This document shows, one piece after another, positions 50,880-59,010 of a stretch of 64,000 bases of DNA. Source of the DNA: Rhodococcus sp. W8901. Its GTDB lineage: Bacteria > Actinomycetota > Actinomycetes > Mycobacteriales > Mycobacteriaceae. The stretch lies in the NCBI RefSeq assembly GCF_013348805.1, contig NZ_CP054690.1:5518001-5582000 (forward strand), written 5' to 3'. Made by a program: the position numbers and the translations under genes. How positions within the stretch are numbered: position 1 is the first letter of the stretch; each line of letters starts with the position of its first letter. The notes beneath the pieces are model-generated. The model worked only from the letters and a program-made list of their open reading frames with translations, had not been told where the DNA came from and made no database searches.

Positions 50880-51227
50880 TGGGGGCCGGGAAGCGCCGGC
50901 AGGTCCGGCGAGGATCCCGGCCTCCTTCCGAGGTGGCGCGGAGGACAGAAGTTCGTGGCCGGCTGCCGGTTCTTCGGGCGAGCCGTACAGTGGGGGAAGG
51001 CGCCCGGAGACTTGCTTGTTCCCGCGCCGACCTCTTCACACCCCAGACAGTGGTGATCGAGCACACGAGTCAGCCGCGGCGTATACCTGCGTCGGCGGCG
51101 GGGCCATCGATATCCTCGCGCGGAGGTGCGCCCGGTCGACCGGGCGCCCGCCGCTTTCGTGCGATACCAACAGATAAAAGGGACACGCCGTGAACAGCAA
51201 GCATGATCCGGTCAACGGACGACTTTT
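50880..51227. other. Intergenic, nothing recognised
   Basis: Contains short open frames with no family features, and several GC-rich inverted arms such as CGCCCGGTCGACCGGGCG near 51128-51147, which can form a strong hairpin and could terminate transcription. Confidence 0.35.
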
Positions 51228-51398
51228 CTACGATCCGCGGGCCGAAGCGGAGGGCGATAGCGGCGCGAACCACACGACCACCGAAAAGCTCACCAGTATC
51301 GCCACCACTGCTTCTCGCCCGGTGTCGAGAAGCAGCGAGGAGATCCATCGCGCACTCTTCAGCGCCCGATAGTCTTCTGCGGCAACACTTTTCGTCAT
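51228..51398 (-). CDS. Possible small membrane protein, 56 aa
   Basis: ATG 51398 opens MTKSVAAEDYRALKSARWIS and a helix (AVVAILVSFSVVVWFAPL). The Shine-Dalgarno is weak. A competing frame lies on the plus strand (51190-51372). Low certainty. Confidence 0.3.
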   Translation of the reverse strand: MTKSVAAEDYRALKSARWISSLLLDTGREAVVAILVSFSVVVWFAPLSPSASARGS

Positions 51399-51621
51399 CT
51401 CTATCGCGTCCGACCATAGCGGCGTTCCGGCCGAATGCGGGACTTCCCGTCGAATGTGTGGTTGACTGTGTTTGGTCGTAGTTTTTGTTCGCGTTTTGCC
51501 ACGCTCGCAAATCCTTGTTGCGGGCGGATGGATCTCCTGTTCAGGAATCGCCGTCGTGTGATACCGGCCCAGCCCTACCCATTTTCGGTAGAGCTGTTGA
51601 GCATGACAAGAGGAGAAATAC

Positions 51622-51825
51622 ATGGCAGAGGGCACCGTGAAGTGGTTCAACTCCGAGAAGGGGTTCGGCTTCATCGCACCTTCGGACGGTTCCGCTGACG
51701 TCTTCGCGCACTACTCGGAGATTCAGAGCGGCGGGTTCCGCAACCTCGAAGAGAACCAGCAGGTGCGGTTCGATATCGGCCAGGGCGCCAAGGGCCCCCA
51801 GGCGACCGGCATCACCGTAATCTGA
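51622..51825 (+). CDS. cspA: Cold-shock protein (CspA family)
   Basis: Encodes 67 residues; AGGAGA precedes ATG 51622. RNP1 motif KGFGFI and RNP2-like DVFAHYSEI are present in [20 protein letters not shown]. It is a nucleic-acid chaperone that melts RNA structure. The ~220 nt upstream leader may carry cold-responsive structure. A strong terminator follows. Confidence 0.95.
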   Translation: MAEGTVKWFNSEKGFGFIAPSDGSADVFAHYSEIQSGGFRNLEENQQVRFDIGQGAKGPQATGITVI

Positions 51826-51862
51826 TCCACCCCGCTTTCCCCCTCGCGGGGATGTGAGGCAG

Positions 51863-51903
51863 CGTCGGGCCCCGCCCCCCTATGCAGGGGGCGGGGCCCG
51901 ACG
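51863..51903. terminator. Very strong bidirectional terminator
   Basis: CGTCGGGCCCCGCCCCC / GGGGGCGGGGCCCGACG: a perfect 17-bp stem with a 7-nt loop between convergent cspA and the MerR gene. Confidence 0.9.
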
Positions 51904-51912
51904 TGTTTCGCG

Positions 51913-52200
51913 TTATCGGGAAAACTCCAGCTGCGCAGCCGAATTCGCGAGGAGCGCGTTTTCCTCGATCAGACGTGCGCGGGTGTCTTCGAGTTCGAGG
52001 ATGCGGGCGATGCCGGTGAGGTTGACCCCCAACCCGACGAGCTCGCTGATCCGTTCGAGGCGCCGCAGGTCGTTCGGGCTGTAGCGGCGGGTTCCCCCCA
52101 CCGTGCGGTCCGGCGAGATCAGGCCCCGCCGCTCGTACAGCCGCAGAGTCTGCAGGCCCACCCCGGACAGCTCCGAGGTAACCGAGATATCACCCGACAC
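51913..52200 (-). CDS. MerR-family regulator (HspR-like)
   Basis: About 95 residues from GTG 52200 (GTG 52221 also open). VTSELSGVGLQTLRLYERRGLISPDRTVGGTRRYSPNDLRRLERISELV is the MerR DNA-binding domain with the HspR-like wing; a short coiled coil follows (EDTRARLIEENALLANSAAQLEF). It has no effector domain. HspR-type proteins repress chaperone genes, but no chaperone gene is adjacent here. Confidence 0.8.
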   Translation of the reverse strand: MSGDISVTSELSGVGLQTLRLYERRGLISPDRTVGGTRRYSPNDLRRLERISELVGLGVNLTGIARILELEDTRARLIEENALLANSAAQLEFSR

Positions 52201-52300
52201 CTGACACGATAGACCGCCCACGCGGGGACTGCCCGGCTCCAGGCGTGCACCGAACCCGGGCCACCGCCGCGTCGCCGAACCTTGTCGGGCGAAGCGTCGT

Positions 52301-52528
52301 TCAGGGGTGAACGACCCCGTGCAGGTTCTCCACGGCCCGCGCCACGGCGGCCAACTCCGCTCGTGCGGAGTTCATCGCGGCGGCACGACTGAGCGGGACC
52401 GCCCGCACCCCGTAATCCCCGGCCGGCCGGCGTCTGCCTGTTCGGGTCACCCGTTCCCGCTCATCGTGCACGCGCTGCCGATCCGCATATACGCGGCGCC
52501 AGAACGCTGCATCGAGGGTGAGGGGCAT
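52301..52528 (-). CDS. Hypothetical protein, 75 aa
   Basis: ATG 52528 opens MPLTLDAAFWRRVYADRQRV; the chain is basic and helical and ends ENLHGVVHP. ATG 52537 is an alternative. No family recognised. Confidence 0.45.
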   Translation of the reverse strand: MPLTLDAAFWRRVYADRQRVHDERERVTRTGRRRPAGDYGVRAVPLSRAAAMNSARAELAAVARAVENLHGVVHP

Positions 52529-53148
52529 GGGTTCCATTCTGCCAGTGAGCGGTTCACCGAAGCGAACCGGAGGCGGGATATCCGCGGTCCGCCCCTGACT
52601 CCGCGGATACGCCACCGCCGGAACCGCTTTCGATGCCGTGACCTGCACATTCGCGCGGGTGACGACTGTCACAGAAAGTCTGTAGCGGCGACTGTAGACA
52701 ATCCTGATTGCCCGTTGTACTGTTCCTCTTGTCGATACAGAAGGATCCGAGAAGGCAGGTAGAGGACGAACTACCTGCATGAAGGAAAGAACTGGTGAGT
52801 AGGGCGGGACGCGTCGAGAAGGTGTGTTGATGTGTTTGTTGAAGGACTCGATGCGTCCCGCCGTCTACCGGGCAGCTAGATCGCCTCGGTGGAGAAATGC
52901 AGGGAATGGGTAGTTGCAGGACCTGCGGCGCCGGTGAGTTGGGTGCCGCATCCGGGGTGGTAGCGAGATCGCTGCCCCGGAACGTCGAAGGAAGATCCCC
53001 ACTTGGGAGGTGGTGCACGGTCAGCTGTTACACGATCGCGTCCCGTCCGCCGAGGCGGGGAACAGGTAAGGATGCCGGCCTGATGGCCGGTCTGGGTAAG
53101 TAGATCCCCTCGGGCCCCGGCGCCGTACAGGCGCCGGGGCCCACGTCC
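52529..53148. other. Long leader region with stable hairpins
   Basis: No gene is supported, although a 68-codon frame exists at 52897-53103. The stretch holds the two hairpins listed at 52755-52862, and further arms (GCCGGCCTGATGGCCGG near 53073, CCCCGGCGCC...GGCGCCGGGG at 53117-53145) just before the MerR gene. It looks like a structured 5' leader or small RNA. Confidence 0.45.
52755..52862 (+). ncRNA. Candidate structured RNA (two strong hairpins)
   Basis: Hairpin 1: GCAGGTAG / CTACCTGC (52755-52778, perfect 8 bp, 8-nt loop). Hairpin 2: GGCGGGACGCGTCGAG / CTCGATGCGTCCCGCC (52803-52862, 15 of 16 pairs, 28-nt loop). No coding pattern. Could be a leader of the downstream MerR gene or an independent small RNA; strand is assumed. 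Confidence 0.4.
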
Positions 53149-53553
53149 GTGCATACGAAAGGCGTCACGCACATTCCGCCGAACCCAGATAGCAGCAGCC
53201 CGAACGCCAGCGGCCCTGGAGACAAGTTCGACGACGAGGACTTCCCGGCCTACAGCATGGGCCGGGCCGCCGAACTCCTCGGTGTCACCCAAGCCTTCCT
53301 CCGTAGCCTCGACACCGCGAAACTGATCACCCCGCTGCGATCCGAAGGCGGCCACCGCCGCTACTCCCGGTACCAGCTCCGCATCGCCGCCCGTGCCCGC
53401 GAACTGATCGACCAGGGCACCCCGATCGAGGCCGCCTGCCGCATCATCATCCTCGAAGACCAACTCGCCGAAGCCCAACGCCTCAACACCGAACTCCGCC
53501 AGGCGCAACAACACTCGGGCCAGGCTGAGCCCCCGGCGGATACCACCGACTGA
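53149..53553 (+). CDS. MerR-family regulator
   Basis: Encodes 134 residues. YSMGRAAELLGVTQAFLRSLDTAKLITPLRSEGGHRRYSRYQLRIAARARELIDQGTPIEAACRIIILEDQLAEAQRLN: a MerR DNA-binding domain plus a coiled-coil tail, with the SEGGHRRYSR wing. Members of this type occur widely in Rhodococcus and Mycobacterium; target unknown. It follows the structured leader. Start at ATG 53149 is uncertain. Confidence 0.8.
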   Translation: MHTKGVTHIPPNPDSSSPNASGPGDKFDDEDFPAYSMGRAAELLGVTQAFLRSLDTAKLITPLRSEGGHRRYSRYQLRIAARARELIDQGTPIEAACRIIILEDQLAEAQRLNTELRQAQQHSGQAEPPADTTD

Positions 53554-53695
53554 GCATGGCCGGTGACACATGAACGTACTGATGGGGCGATCCGGGAGAT
53601 TGCTCTGACCGACGTCACCGTTCTTCCGCACCGGCTCGAGGAACCTCGGTGCATGGGCAGCGCCGGATGTCGGTGGGGGCGTTTAGCCTGCAGCT

Positions 53696-53890
53696 GTGAT
53701 GCTGCGTGACACCGATGGCGGTGCTGATCCGAGTCTGGCGCCGGTAGCGACAACTCGCACCTCGGCCGCGCCGGTGGCATTGGCGGCCGAATCCGCTGCG
53801 CTGGTCAGCCGGGCGGTAGGGGTATCGAAGGCGGAGAACACCCGGCGGGCGTACGTGTCGGATTGGCGGCGGTTCGAGGAGTCCGGTAGT
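53696..53890 (+). pseudogene. Tyrosine integrase, N-terminal fragment 1
   Basis: GTG 53696 opens VMLRDTDGGADPSLAP and continues VSKAENTRRAYVSDWRRFEE, the SAM-like core-binding start of XerC/D-type recombinases. At about 53890 the sequence switches to the minus-strand gene fragment. The catalytic domain is lost. A second N-terminal fragment with the same opening is at 59347-59547. Confidence 0.65.
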
Positions 53891-54078
53891 ACTCGGTGCC
53901 CGACCGGTCGTCGAGTCTGTAGTTCGCGATCCTCGCGGTCGAGTTCTGCCAGCAGCTCCTGCTCGGGAACCTCCTCGCCGGCGAGCCGCAGAATTCTCGC
54001 GCTCCATTTCAGGTGCGCGGTCCACTCCTTCGGCGGCGGGCCGACGTAGGCGAAGTTGACGCGTCTCGGTCCGGTCAT
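53885..54078 (-). pseudogene. Truncated hypothetical gene
   Basis: ATG 54078 opens MTGPRRVNFAYVGPPPKEWT, then LKWSARILRLAGEEVPEQELLAELDREDRELQ. Good coding character, but the frame runs into the antisense integrase fragment after about 65 residues. Upstream lies degenerate palindromic repeat H (54106). Confidence 0.5.
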
Positions 54079-54105
54079 GTCAGTGAGTCAACCACCTCGC
54101 TACGG

Positions 54106-54134
54106 CTGTCCTATTTGACATCAGTTATGGACAC
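54106..54134. repeat. Palindromic repeat, site H (degenerate)
   Basis: CTGTCCTATTTGACATCAGT then TATGGACAC; outer GTCC/GGAC arms kept, centre decayed. Confidence 0.5.
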
Positions 54135-54369
54135 GGGTTTCGGAACACACGTCGGCTCTGGTCGCTTGTGTGACTTTCAGCGATAAGTGGCGCTGTTCTG
54201 ACGGCCGAAGGTGGCGGAGCTATTGCAGCTACGCTCGTCGACGCCGGATGGACTCGACCAGGTGATTCATGGTCGGGGTCACCCGGTGCGGACGTAGGCT
54301 GACAGCATCCTTCGGCCGGCGCCGGGTGTTCGTGACCGGGAGCGGGCCACCAGGCAGGGAGGTCCGTCG

Positions 54370-54795
54370 ATGAGACCACGCCACCGTCTACGCCGAGCAT
54401 CCATCGTCGCCGGAGCCGGCGTTGTACTGCTTCTCGCGGCACACCCAGCCGCCGCCGCACCGACCGACACTGTCTTCCCCATTCCCGTCGCCGCCCTCGG
54501 TCTCAGCGTCGGTTCGAGCGAACTCCCGAGGTCGGGCTACACCTACGTGACCGCCACTACCGATACTGACACTCCGGGAGTGACCCGTTTGGGGCCGTAC
54601 ATCGGTGTCCACGTCCACTGGCGAAACATCTCGACCGGTGCAGCGGGTGTCGCATACCTCGGCAACCGCGACGGCACACTGGTCGAGACCGGTTCCGGGA
54701 CGGTGGTCGCCGTGGCCACGGTGCCCCAGCCCGATGGGATCTTCTTCCTGATAGTCGTCAGCACACCCGGCGCCGGTGTCTGGACGGTCCCCTGA
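54370..54795 (+). CDS. Secreted protein, 141 aa (paralogue of 24358 gene)
   Basis: ATG 54370 after GGGAGG. Signal peptide RASIVAGAGVVLLLAAHPAAAA; mature part PTDTVFPIPVAALGL..., VHWRNISTGAAGVAYL, GSGTVVAVATV, ending GAGVWTVP. Its layout follows the 24358 protein. Unknown role at the cell surface or outside. Confidence 0.65.
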   Translation: MRPRHRLRRASIVAGAGVVLLLAAHPAAAAPTDTVFPIPVAALGLSVGSSELPRSGYTYVTATTDTDTPGVTRLGPYIGVHVHWRNISTGAAGVAYLGNRDGTLVETGSGTVVAVATVPQPDGIFFLIVVSTPGAGVWTVP

Positions 54796-54879
54796 CCGAC
54801 TCGGCAGCCGCACCCGGACCGTAGCTGGAGCTGCTCGAGGCGTTGAGCGGGGGCCTCACCGGCGTGGCCGCACCGCCGA

Positions 54880-55050
54880 CGCCGGCACACTCCCAGGCTG
54901 TTCGCCGACCACGGCCCAGCAGCGGATCGAGGGAACGTCGAGGCTGCCGTACGGGTTTCCGAACGGCGCTGGGTTGATCTGGAACGGAACGATGACCGCG
55001 GCGGAGGCGATGGCTGCCGGGGCCAGAACCGAACCGGAGCTTTCGACGCA
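54880..55050 (-). pseudogene. Third copy of the secreted-protein family, truncated
   Basis: Minus-strand frame GSVLAPAAIASAAVIVPFQINPAPFGNPYGSLDVPSIRCWAVVGEQPGSV closely matches residues ~17-60 of the 24358 protein. The signal-peptide start is cut about 10-20 nt from palindromic repeat I (55059), and the C-terminal half is missing. Confidence 0.7.
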
Positions 55051-55058
55051 GCGCCAGG

Positions 55059-55088
55059 GTGTCCTGTTTGACGATCGCTGAGCAGGCC
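55059..55088. repeat. Palindromic repeat, site I
   Basis: GTGTCCTGTTTGACGATCGC then TGAGCAGGCC; borders the truncated secreted-protein copy. Confidence 0.75.
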
Positions 55089-55187
55089 GCCCGCCGCATG
55101 CCCTAGGCGTGGGACCGTCGATGCAGCCGTGGAGAGCGCCGGGCGCCGCTACGCTCGCGGACGCAGGGACGGACTCAAGGGAGCTCG

Positions 55188-55844
55188 GTGACGAAGATCA
55201 GCAGGACAAGAGGGATCCAGGTCGACGGCGGGTGGAGTGTCGACTCCAATGCGTTCGTCGACGAGCACTACAACGCACAGGAGGTGCCGTTCGATGACAC
55301 CATGCTGTTCACCGCGGTGAACAGCATCACCGGCGAGACGGTTTCCCTCTCCTATGAGAACGCAGCCATCGGCTACTCGCTCGAGCAGATTTTGCTGTCG
55401 AGATCGTTGGGCCGATGGATGTACGACGAAGACAGGAGTGTCCACACGACGATCGCAGCCGGCCACGACATCGAGGCCATCTATGGCCTGCTCCCCCGGT
55501 TCCTCAACCCACTCAACAAGGACCTGATTCCTCTCCGGCTCTCCAGTTGGACGGTTGTCGTCAACAATCTGACTGAAACAGAAGCTGCGCACCACGACGT
55601 GGAACTGGTCTTCTCGGCGACTCATGGGAAGCTCTTCATCGACGTCACTTACACCCGGATCGAAGATCGGCCGTACTGCGTCTACATGGGGATGTCGAAG
55701 CATCCCTACACCGAACTCACCTACAAGCTCGACAAGCCGACGACGACGCGGAAGGTGATCCACCTGAACGAGGTGGACGCTGTTGCCGCGTTGATCGACG
55801 ATTTACTGACGGGACTCGAGCCCTTCTATGCGAGCGTCAGCTGA
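55188..55844 (+). CDS. Hypothetical protein, 218 aa
   Basis: GTG 55188 with GGGAGCTCG upstream. Mixed alpha/beta chain without signal peptide: MTKISRTRGIQVDGGWSVDS, HDIEAIYGLLPRFLNPLNKDLIPLRL, VYMGMSKHPYTELTYKLDKP. Family not recognised. Bounded by palindromic repeats I (55059) and J (56006), so it may be a cassette gene of immunity type. Confidence 0.6.
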   Translation: MTKISRTRGIQVDGGWSVDSNAFVDEHYNAQEVPFDDTMLFTAVNSITGETVSLSYENAAIGYSLEQILLSRSLGRWMYDEDRSVHTTIAAGHDIEAIYGLLPRFLNPLNKDLIPLRLSSWTVVVNNLTETEAAHHDVELVFSATHGKLFIDVTYTRIEDRPYCVYMGMSKHPYTELTYKLDKPTTTRKVIHLNEVDAVAALIDDLLTGLEPFYASVS

Positions 55845-56005
55845 CCATGGACGCCCCGGGCACGGCACTTTGACCTCGCCGGGCGCCTTGTCGCGCAGTC
55901 CCTTCCAGCTCGGATGACGAAGGCTCCGCCGGCATGCTCGCGGTACTCCGCCTCTCATACCAGTAGCGGTTCCACCCATGCACGCCCCGGATTCGCGGCC
56001 TCAAC

Positions 56006-56039
56006 GTGCGTCCTGTTTGACGATCGGCCTGCGCGACAC
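56006..56039. repeat. Palindromic repeat, site J
   Basis: GTGCGTCCTGTTTGACGATC then GGCCTGCGCGACAC. Confidence 0.7.
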
Positions 56040-56140
56040 GAAGAGTGCTGAACACGGAAGGACACCATGGCAGTCCATGGGGGCCTTCCGGGGAAGATGT
56101 CGGGTGGTCGTCGCCTTATGTTGCCCGAGTATGGAGGCAT

Positions 56141-56824
56141 CTAAGTCACGCGTCGGTATTCCTGGTGTTTTTTGCGGTCCCGGACGGTGAGGCCCTGTTT
56201 CTGGAGACGACGATGGACGTCGGCCGCGGTGTCGGGTTCTTCGTCGGATATGGCTTTTCGGCGTTGGCGAAGAAGGGCGTGGGTCTCTTCGTCGAGGTCG
56301 GGGTGCCCGTCGATCCAGCGGGTGAACGTGCCTTCATGTGGATTGGTGTCGGTCCAGGGATAGCCATGTGTGGTGAACGCGGCGACGATCGCCCGGGGGT
56401 TCAGGTCGTCGGCGCCCCGTCGTGCAAGTTCGCGCTCCGTCGAGTCGATGAGGACCAGGTCCTTGCCGTCGCGGAACACCGCGCGCACCTTTGATCGAGG
56501 AACATACAGTTCGTCCTCGTCATTACTCAGAAGTGCACCGTCGGAATCGACAGTGACGATGAGGGATTCGCCGAGAACGCTGAGAGCGAGCGCGACGCCT
56601 GCAGCGACACCGAGGACTGTGAGGACGGGGACCGACCATGTGGTGCTGAGTTCGGCGAGTATTTCGACTGGTCCGGGTACGGCGGGCAGGGTGTTGACCG
56701 CCCAGCGAGACACCGGGGGTGCAGCGAAGCCGAGCCCGAAGCCCGCGAGGGTGCAGGCTATGCCAAGCATCCAGGGGACGGCACGGGAGATGGCCACTCT
56801 GGTTGCGTTGTCCGCCTCGGTCAT
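56141..56824 (-). CDS. YqeB-like membrane protein with PH-type domain
   Basis: Encodes 227 residues. Two membrane helices (VPWMLGIACTLAGFGLGFA, WSVPVLTVLGVAAGVALALSVLG) are followed by SLIVTVDSDGALLSNDEDELYVPRSKVRAVFRDGKDLVLIDSTERELARRGADDL, the pattern of YqeB-type bacterial PH domains. It lies 13 nt after a TetR gene on the same strand and is probably its target. Function unknown. Confidence 0.65.
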   Translation of the reverse strand: MTEADNATRVAISRAVPWMLGIACTLAGFGLGFAAPPVSRWAVNTLPAVPGPVEILAELSTTWSVPVLTVLGVAAGVALALSVLGESLIVTVDSDGALLSNDEDELYVPRSKVRAVFRDGKDLVLIDSTERELARRGADDLNPRAIVAAFTTHGYPWTDTNPHEGTFTRWIDGHPDLDEETHALLRQRRKAISDEEPDTAADVHRRLQKQGLTVRDRKKHQEYRRVT

Positions 56825-56837
56825 GGGTTGTCCCTTC

Positions 56838-57422
56838 CTAATGTCCGGTGAGGTAGCGCAGAACGATCGTGCGGATGGTGTCGACCGGATTCACTGCATT
56901 GGGGTGGTCGGCATACAAGAACGCCGAATCGGTGACTGCCCGAATCCATGTCGCGGTTGCGACGGGGTCGAGCGCGGGGTCGATCCGGTCGCGCGCCCGA
57001 CCCAGCAGGTGCGTCAGTCCCGCGTTCACGATGACGTCGTCCTCGTCGAGGATTTTGCCGAGGGCAGGATCGCGTCCTACCTGCCGGATTACCTCGACCA
57101 CGAGTCCCGCTGCGGCGGGATCCCTGGAGGGGGCGACGAGTTCGGCCACCATGTCGAGAATGGCCGCGAGCGGATCGTCGGCGTCGCGGTAGCGGTCTAC
57201 GAGTGCTCGTGAGTTCGGGAGATCCTGCTCGAAGATCGCCCGGAACGCTCCGCGTTTGTCGCCGAAATAGTGGAACACCGTCGCAGAGCTGACGCCAGCA
57301 GCCTTCGCGATTGCTGCCACAGGGGTGGCGTCGAAACCATGCTCGGCGAACAGTGCGGCCGCGGCGTCGGTGATTGCGGCGCGGCGTTGAGCTTGGAGGG
57401 CAGGGTCAGTAGTACGGGCCAC
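56838..57422 (-). CDS. TetR-family regulator
   Basis: Encodes 194 residues from GTG 57422. HTH: RRAAITDAAAALFAEHGFDATPVAAIAKAAGVSSATVFHYFGDKRGAFRAIFE. The effector domain is of unknown ligand. A longer frame from 57458 would run through the operator-like palindrome, so GTG 57422 is preferred. Operon with the YqeB-like gene. Confidence 0.87.
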   Translation of the reverse strand: MARTTDPALQAQRRAAITDAAAALFAEHGFDATPVAAIAKAAGVSSATVFHYFGDKRGAFRAIFEQDLPNSRALVDRYRDADDPLAAILDMVAELVAPSRDPAAAGLVVEVIRQVGRDPALGKILDEDDVIVNAGLTHLLGRARDRIDPALDPVATATWIRAVTDSAFLYADHPNAVNPVDTIRTIVLRYLTGH

Positions 57423-57435
57423 GCCGCCAGAATAA

Positions 57436-57463
57436 TAATTGATTGACGCATCAGTCAATTAAT
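57436..57463. promoter_or_regulatory. Probable TetR operator
   Basis: AATTGATTGACGCATCAGTC followed by AATTAA: inverted arms TTGAC/GTCAA with AT-rich flanks, 14-41 nt upstream of the TetR start in an otherwise GC-rich region. Confidence 0.65.
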
Positions 57464-57473
57464 TTGTGGGTTG

Positions 57474-57641
57474 ATTGCTGAGAGCAAGCTCGTCGACCGC
57501 GGGCTGATCGTCGCACTGCCCAGCGAAGATCGCCGGCGCCCGTACGAGATCACCCCGGCCGGGCGGGAGGCGCTGGCGGCGCACCTGGAGAGTTGGTCGC
57601 GCGTAGTGAGCACCGGAGGGAGGCGGCTGGGATGGGCATGA
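57474..57641 (+). pseudogene. PadR regulator, C-terminal fragment
   Basis: Frame AESKLVDRGLIVALPSEDRRRPYEITPAGREALAAHLESW matches the wing and tail of PadR regulators. The recognition helix is missing, cut near the TetR promoter. It overlaps the start of the next gene by 10 nt, the arrangement usual for intact PadR-membrane protein pairs. Confidence 0.65.
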
Positions 57642-57991
57642 GGGATCTGCTCGTGGCACTGCACCCGAAGCCGTGGCGCGAGCGCTACGGCGAAGAGTTC
57701 CGCGCACTCCTCGACGACACCGACCTCACCCTGCGCGCCCTGATCGACGTGGTCACCCACGCCGCCACCCAGCAGGTGCGGGCACGCTTGACACTGGTGC
57801 TGGTCATCGTGGCGATCGTGATGTCCGCCAGTGTCACCCACCTCGCGCGGCAGGCCGGACTGACGGACAACATCCTGTGGGCCCCCACTACACCGCGCCG
57901 AGCGCTGGCGCTGTCGGCCACCCTCGCTCCCTGGGCCGGGCTGCTGGTCCTCGCTTATCGCCGTCACCGCAAGCCGATTGGGAAGGACTGA
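57632..57991 (+). CDS. PadR-associated membrane protein
   Basis: About 119 residues from ATG 57632 after GGAGGGAGG. LLVALHPKPWRERYGEEFRALLDDTDLTLRALIDVVTHA is the typical cytosolic start of proteins next to PadR genes; two membrane helices follow. It has lost an intact regulator. Confidence 0.7.
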   Translation: MGMRDLLVALHPKPWRERYGEEFRALLDDTDLTLRALIDVVTHAATQQVRARLTLVLVIVAIVMSASVTHLARQAGLTDNILWAPTTPRRALALSATLAPWAGLLVLAYRRHRKPIGKD

Positions 57992-57995
57992 GCTC

Positions 57996-58355
57996 GTGTT
58001 CATCGCCGTCATTTGCGTCTTTCTCGCGCTTGTGGTCTGCTCAGTGGTGTGTGTGGTCTCGCCGCGGTCCCGGCGCTGGGTCCTCAGAGCGGCCGCGATG
58101 CTTGTCGGTGGGCTCCTGGCGATTTACCTGATTGCTCGGGGAATCGCTGAGTTCTTCATCATCGACTACTCCGATCCTGAGAGCTATGCGCAGGACTGGG
58201 GCGGCCCACACCTGCTGGGCGTCCTCGCCGTGCACTCTGGTCCCGGCCTGGTCATCCTGGGCGCGGCAGTTACCTACTTCCTTCGGCGCCGCACCCACCT
58301 GCGTGCCGCCGTCCAGCAGTCACAAGAGCATCGGTCCGCCGTGCGGCGGGTCTGA
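57996..58355 (+). CDS. Three-helix membrane protein, 119 aa
   Basis: GTG 57996 after GGAAGGA. Helices: VFIAVICVFLALVVCSVVCVV, AAAMLVGGLLAIYLIARGIAEFF, LGVLAVHSGPGLVILGAAVTYFL. It begins 4 nt after the previous stop and is co-translated. Function unknown. Confidence 0.65.
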   Translation: MFIAVICVFLALVVCSVVCVVSPRSRRWVLRAAAMLVGGLLAIYLIARGIAEFFIIDYSDPESYAQDWGGPHLLGVLAVHSGPGLVILGAAVTYFLRRRTHLRAAVQQSQEHRSAVRRV

Positions 58356-58760
58356 GGCCGTGCATCGAATACCGCGTCCCGACCGGTGATCGTCGGTCCT
58401 CGACGCTTCGAGCGGTCCAGCCGTGGAAGCCGCCGCAGCAGGCCTGCCATCTTCAGCGACACAAACCGTGCCACTTACCACTGAAAGTCACACAGTCCTG
58501 GTTACCCGTCCTGCTAGCTGATCCTGCAAGGGTTCCCTATCCAAGATTTCGGCATAGCGCCGAGTTCACTGCCACACCCAATGAACACACTCGATCGGTC
58601 GGACCCACGAGGACGAGGTCGCCGCGCCTCCCTCTCCTGCCTGGCACTCAGTGCCCACGCCCGTTACCGAAACGCGGCCAAAATGGACATATAGGCTGGA
58701 ATCATGACAAGTGAGGGACATATAGGCCCGGAAATGGCCAACTAGGTCCGGAACCTACAA
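58356..58760. other. Gene-free region ending in a palindrome
   Basis: No gene supported. GGACATATAGG repeats (58684 and 58718 region) precede the TCCGGAACCTAC/GTAGGTTCCGGA palindrome at 58749-58777. Confidence 0.4.
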
Positions 58761-58777
58761 GATGTAGGTTCCGGATC
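58749..58777. repeat. Head-to-head ends of the transposon-end-like element
   Basis: TCCGGAACCTAC AAGAT GTAGGTTCCGGA: the first 12 bp of the element facing each other around 5 nt. Confidence 0.7.
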
Positions 58778-59010
58778 TAGATGTCCGAGCCACCTGGCAC
58801 TTTCAAGAACTTCCACGACACTTGTCCTCGAAATTCCGTGCGAAGATGCACCATTCCCACAGCCCTGGTCCGAGTCGATGCCACACCATCGCGGCCATGC
58901 TTACTCGCGATCTCCACCGTCACCGCTCCGCGACCGCAAGAGACCGTCATCGCGGACGCTGCAGGCACTCGGTGCCGGTTCGTGCCAAGCATCGTGGTTT
59001 CGGGCAGCCG
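58761..59010. repeat. Transposon-end-like element, copy at 58.8 kb
   Basis: Same block order as at 23.0 and 37.4 kb, with GGATCTAGATGTCCGAGCCA in place of GGATCTACTTG, to GGCACTCGGTGCCGGTTC. Confidence 0.75.

Noticed and set aside
52897-53103. 68-codon ORF in the leader region
   Set aside because: No Shine-Dalgarno or coding character and it lies across predicted stem-loops.
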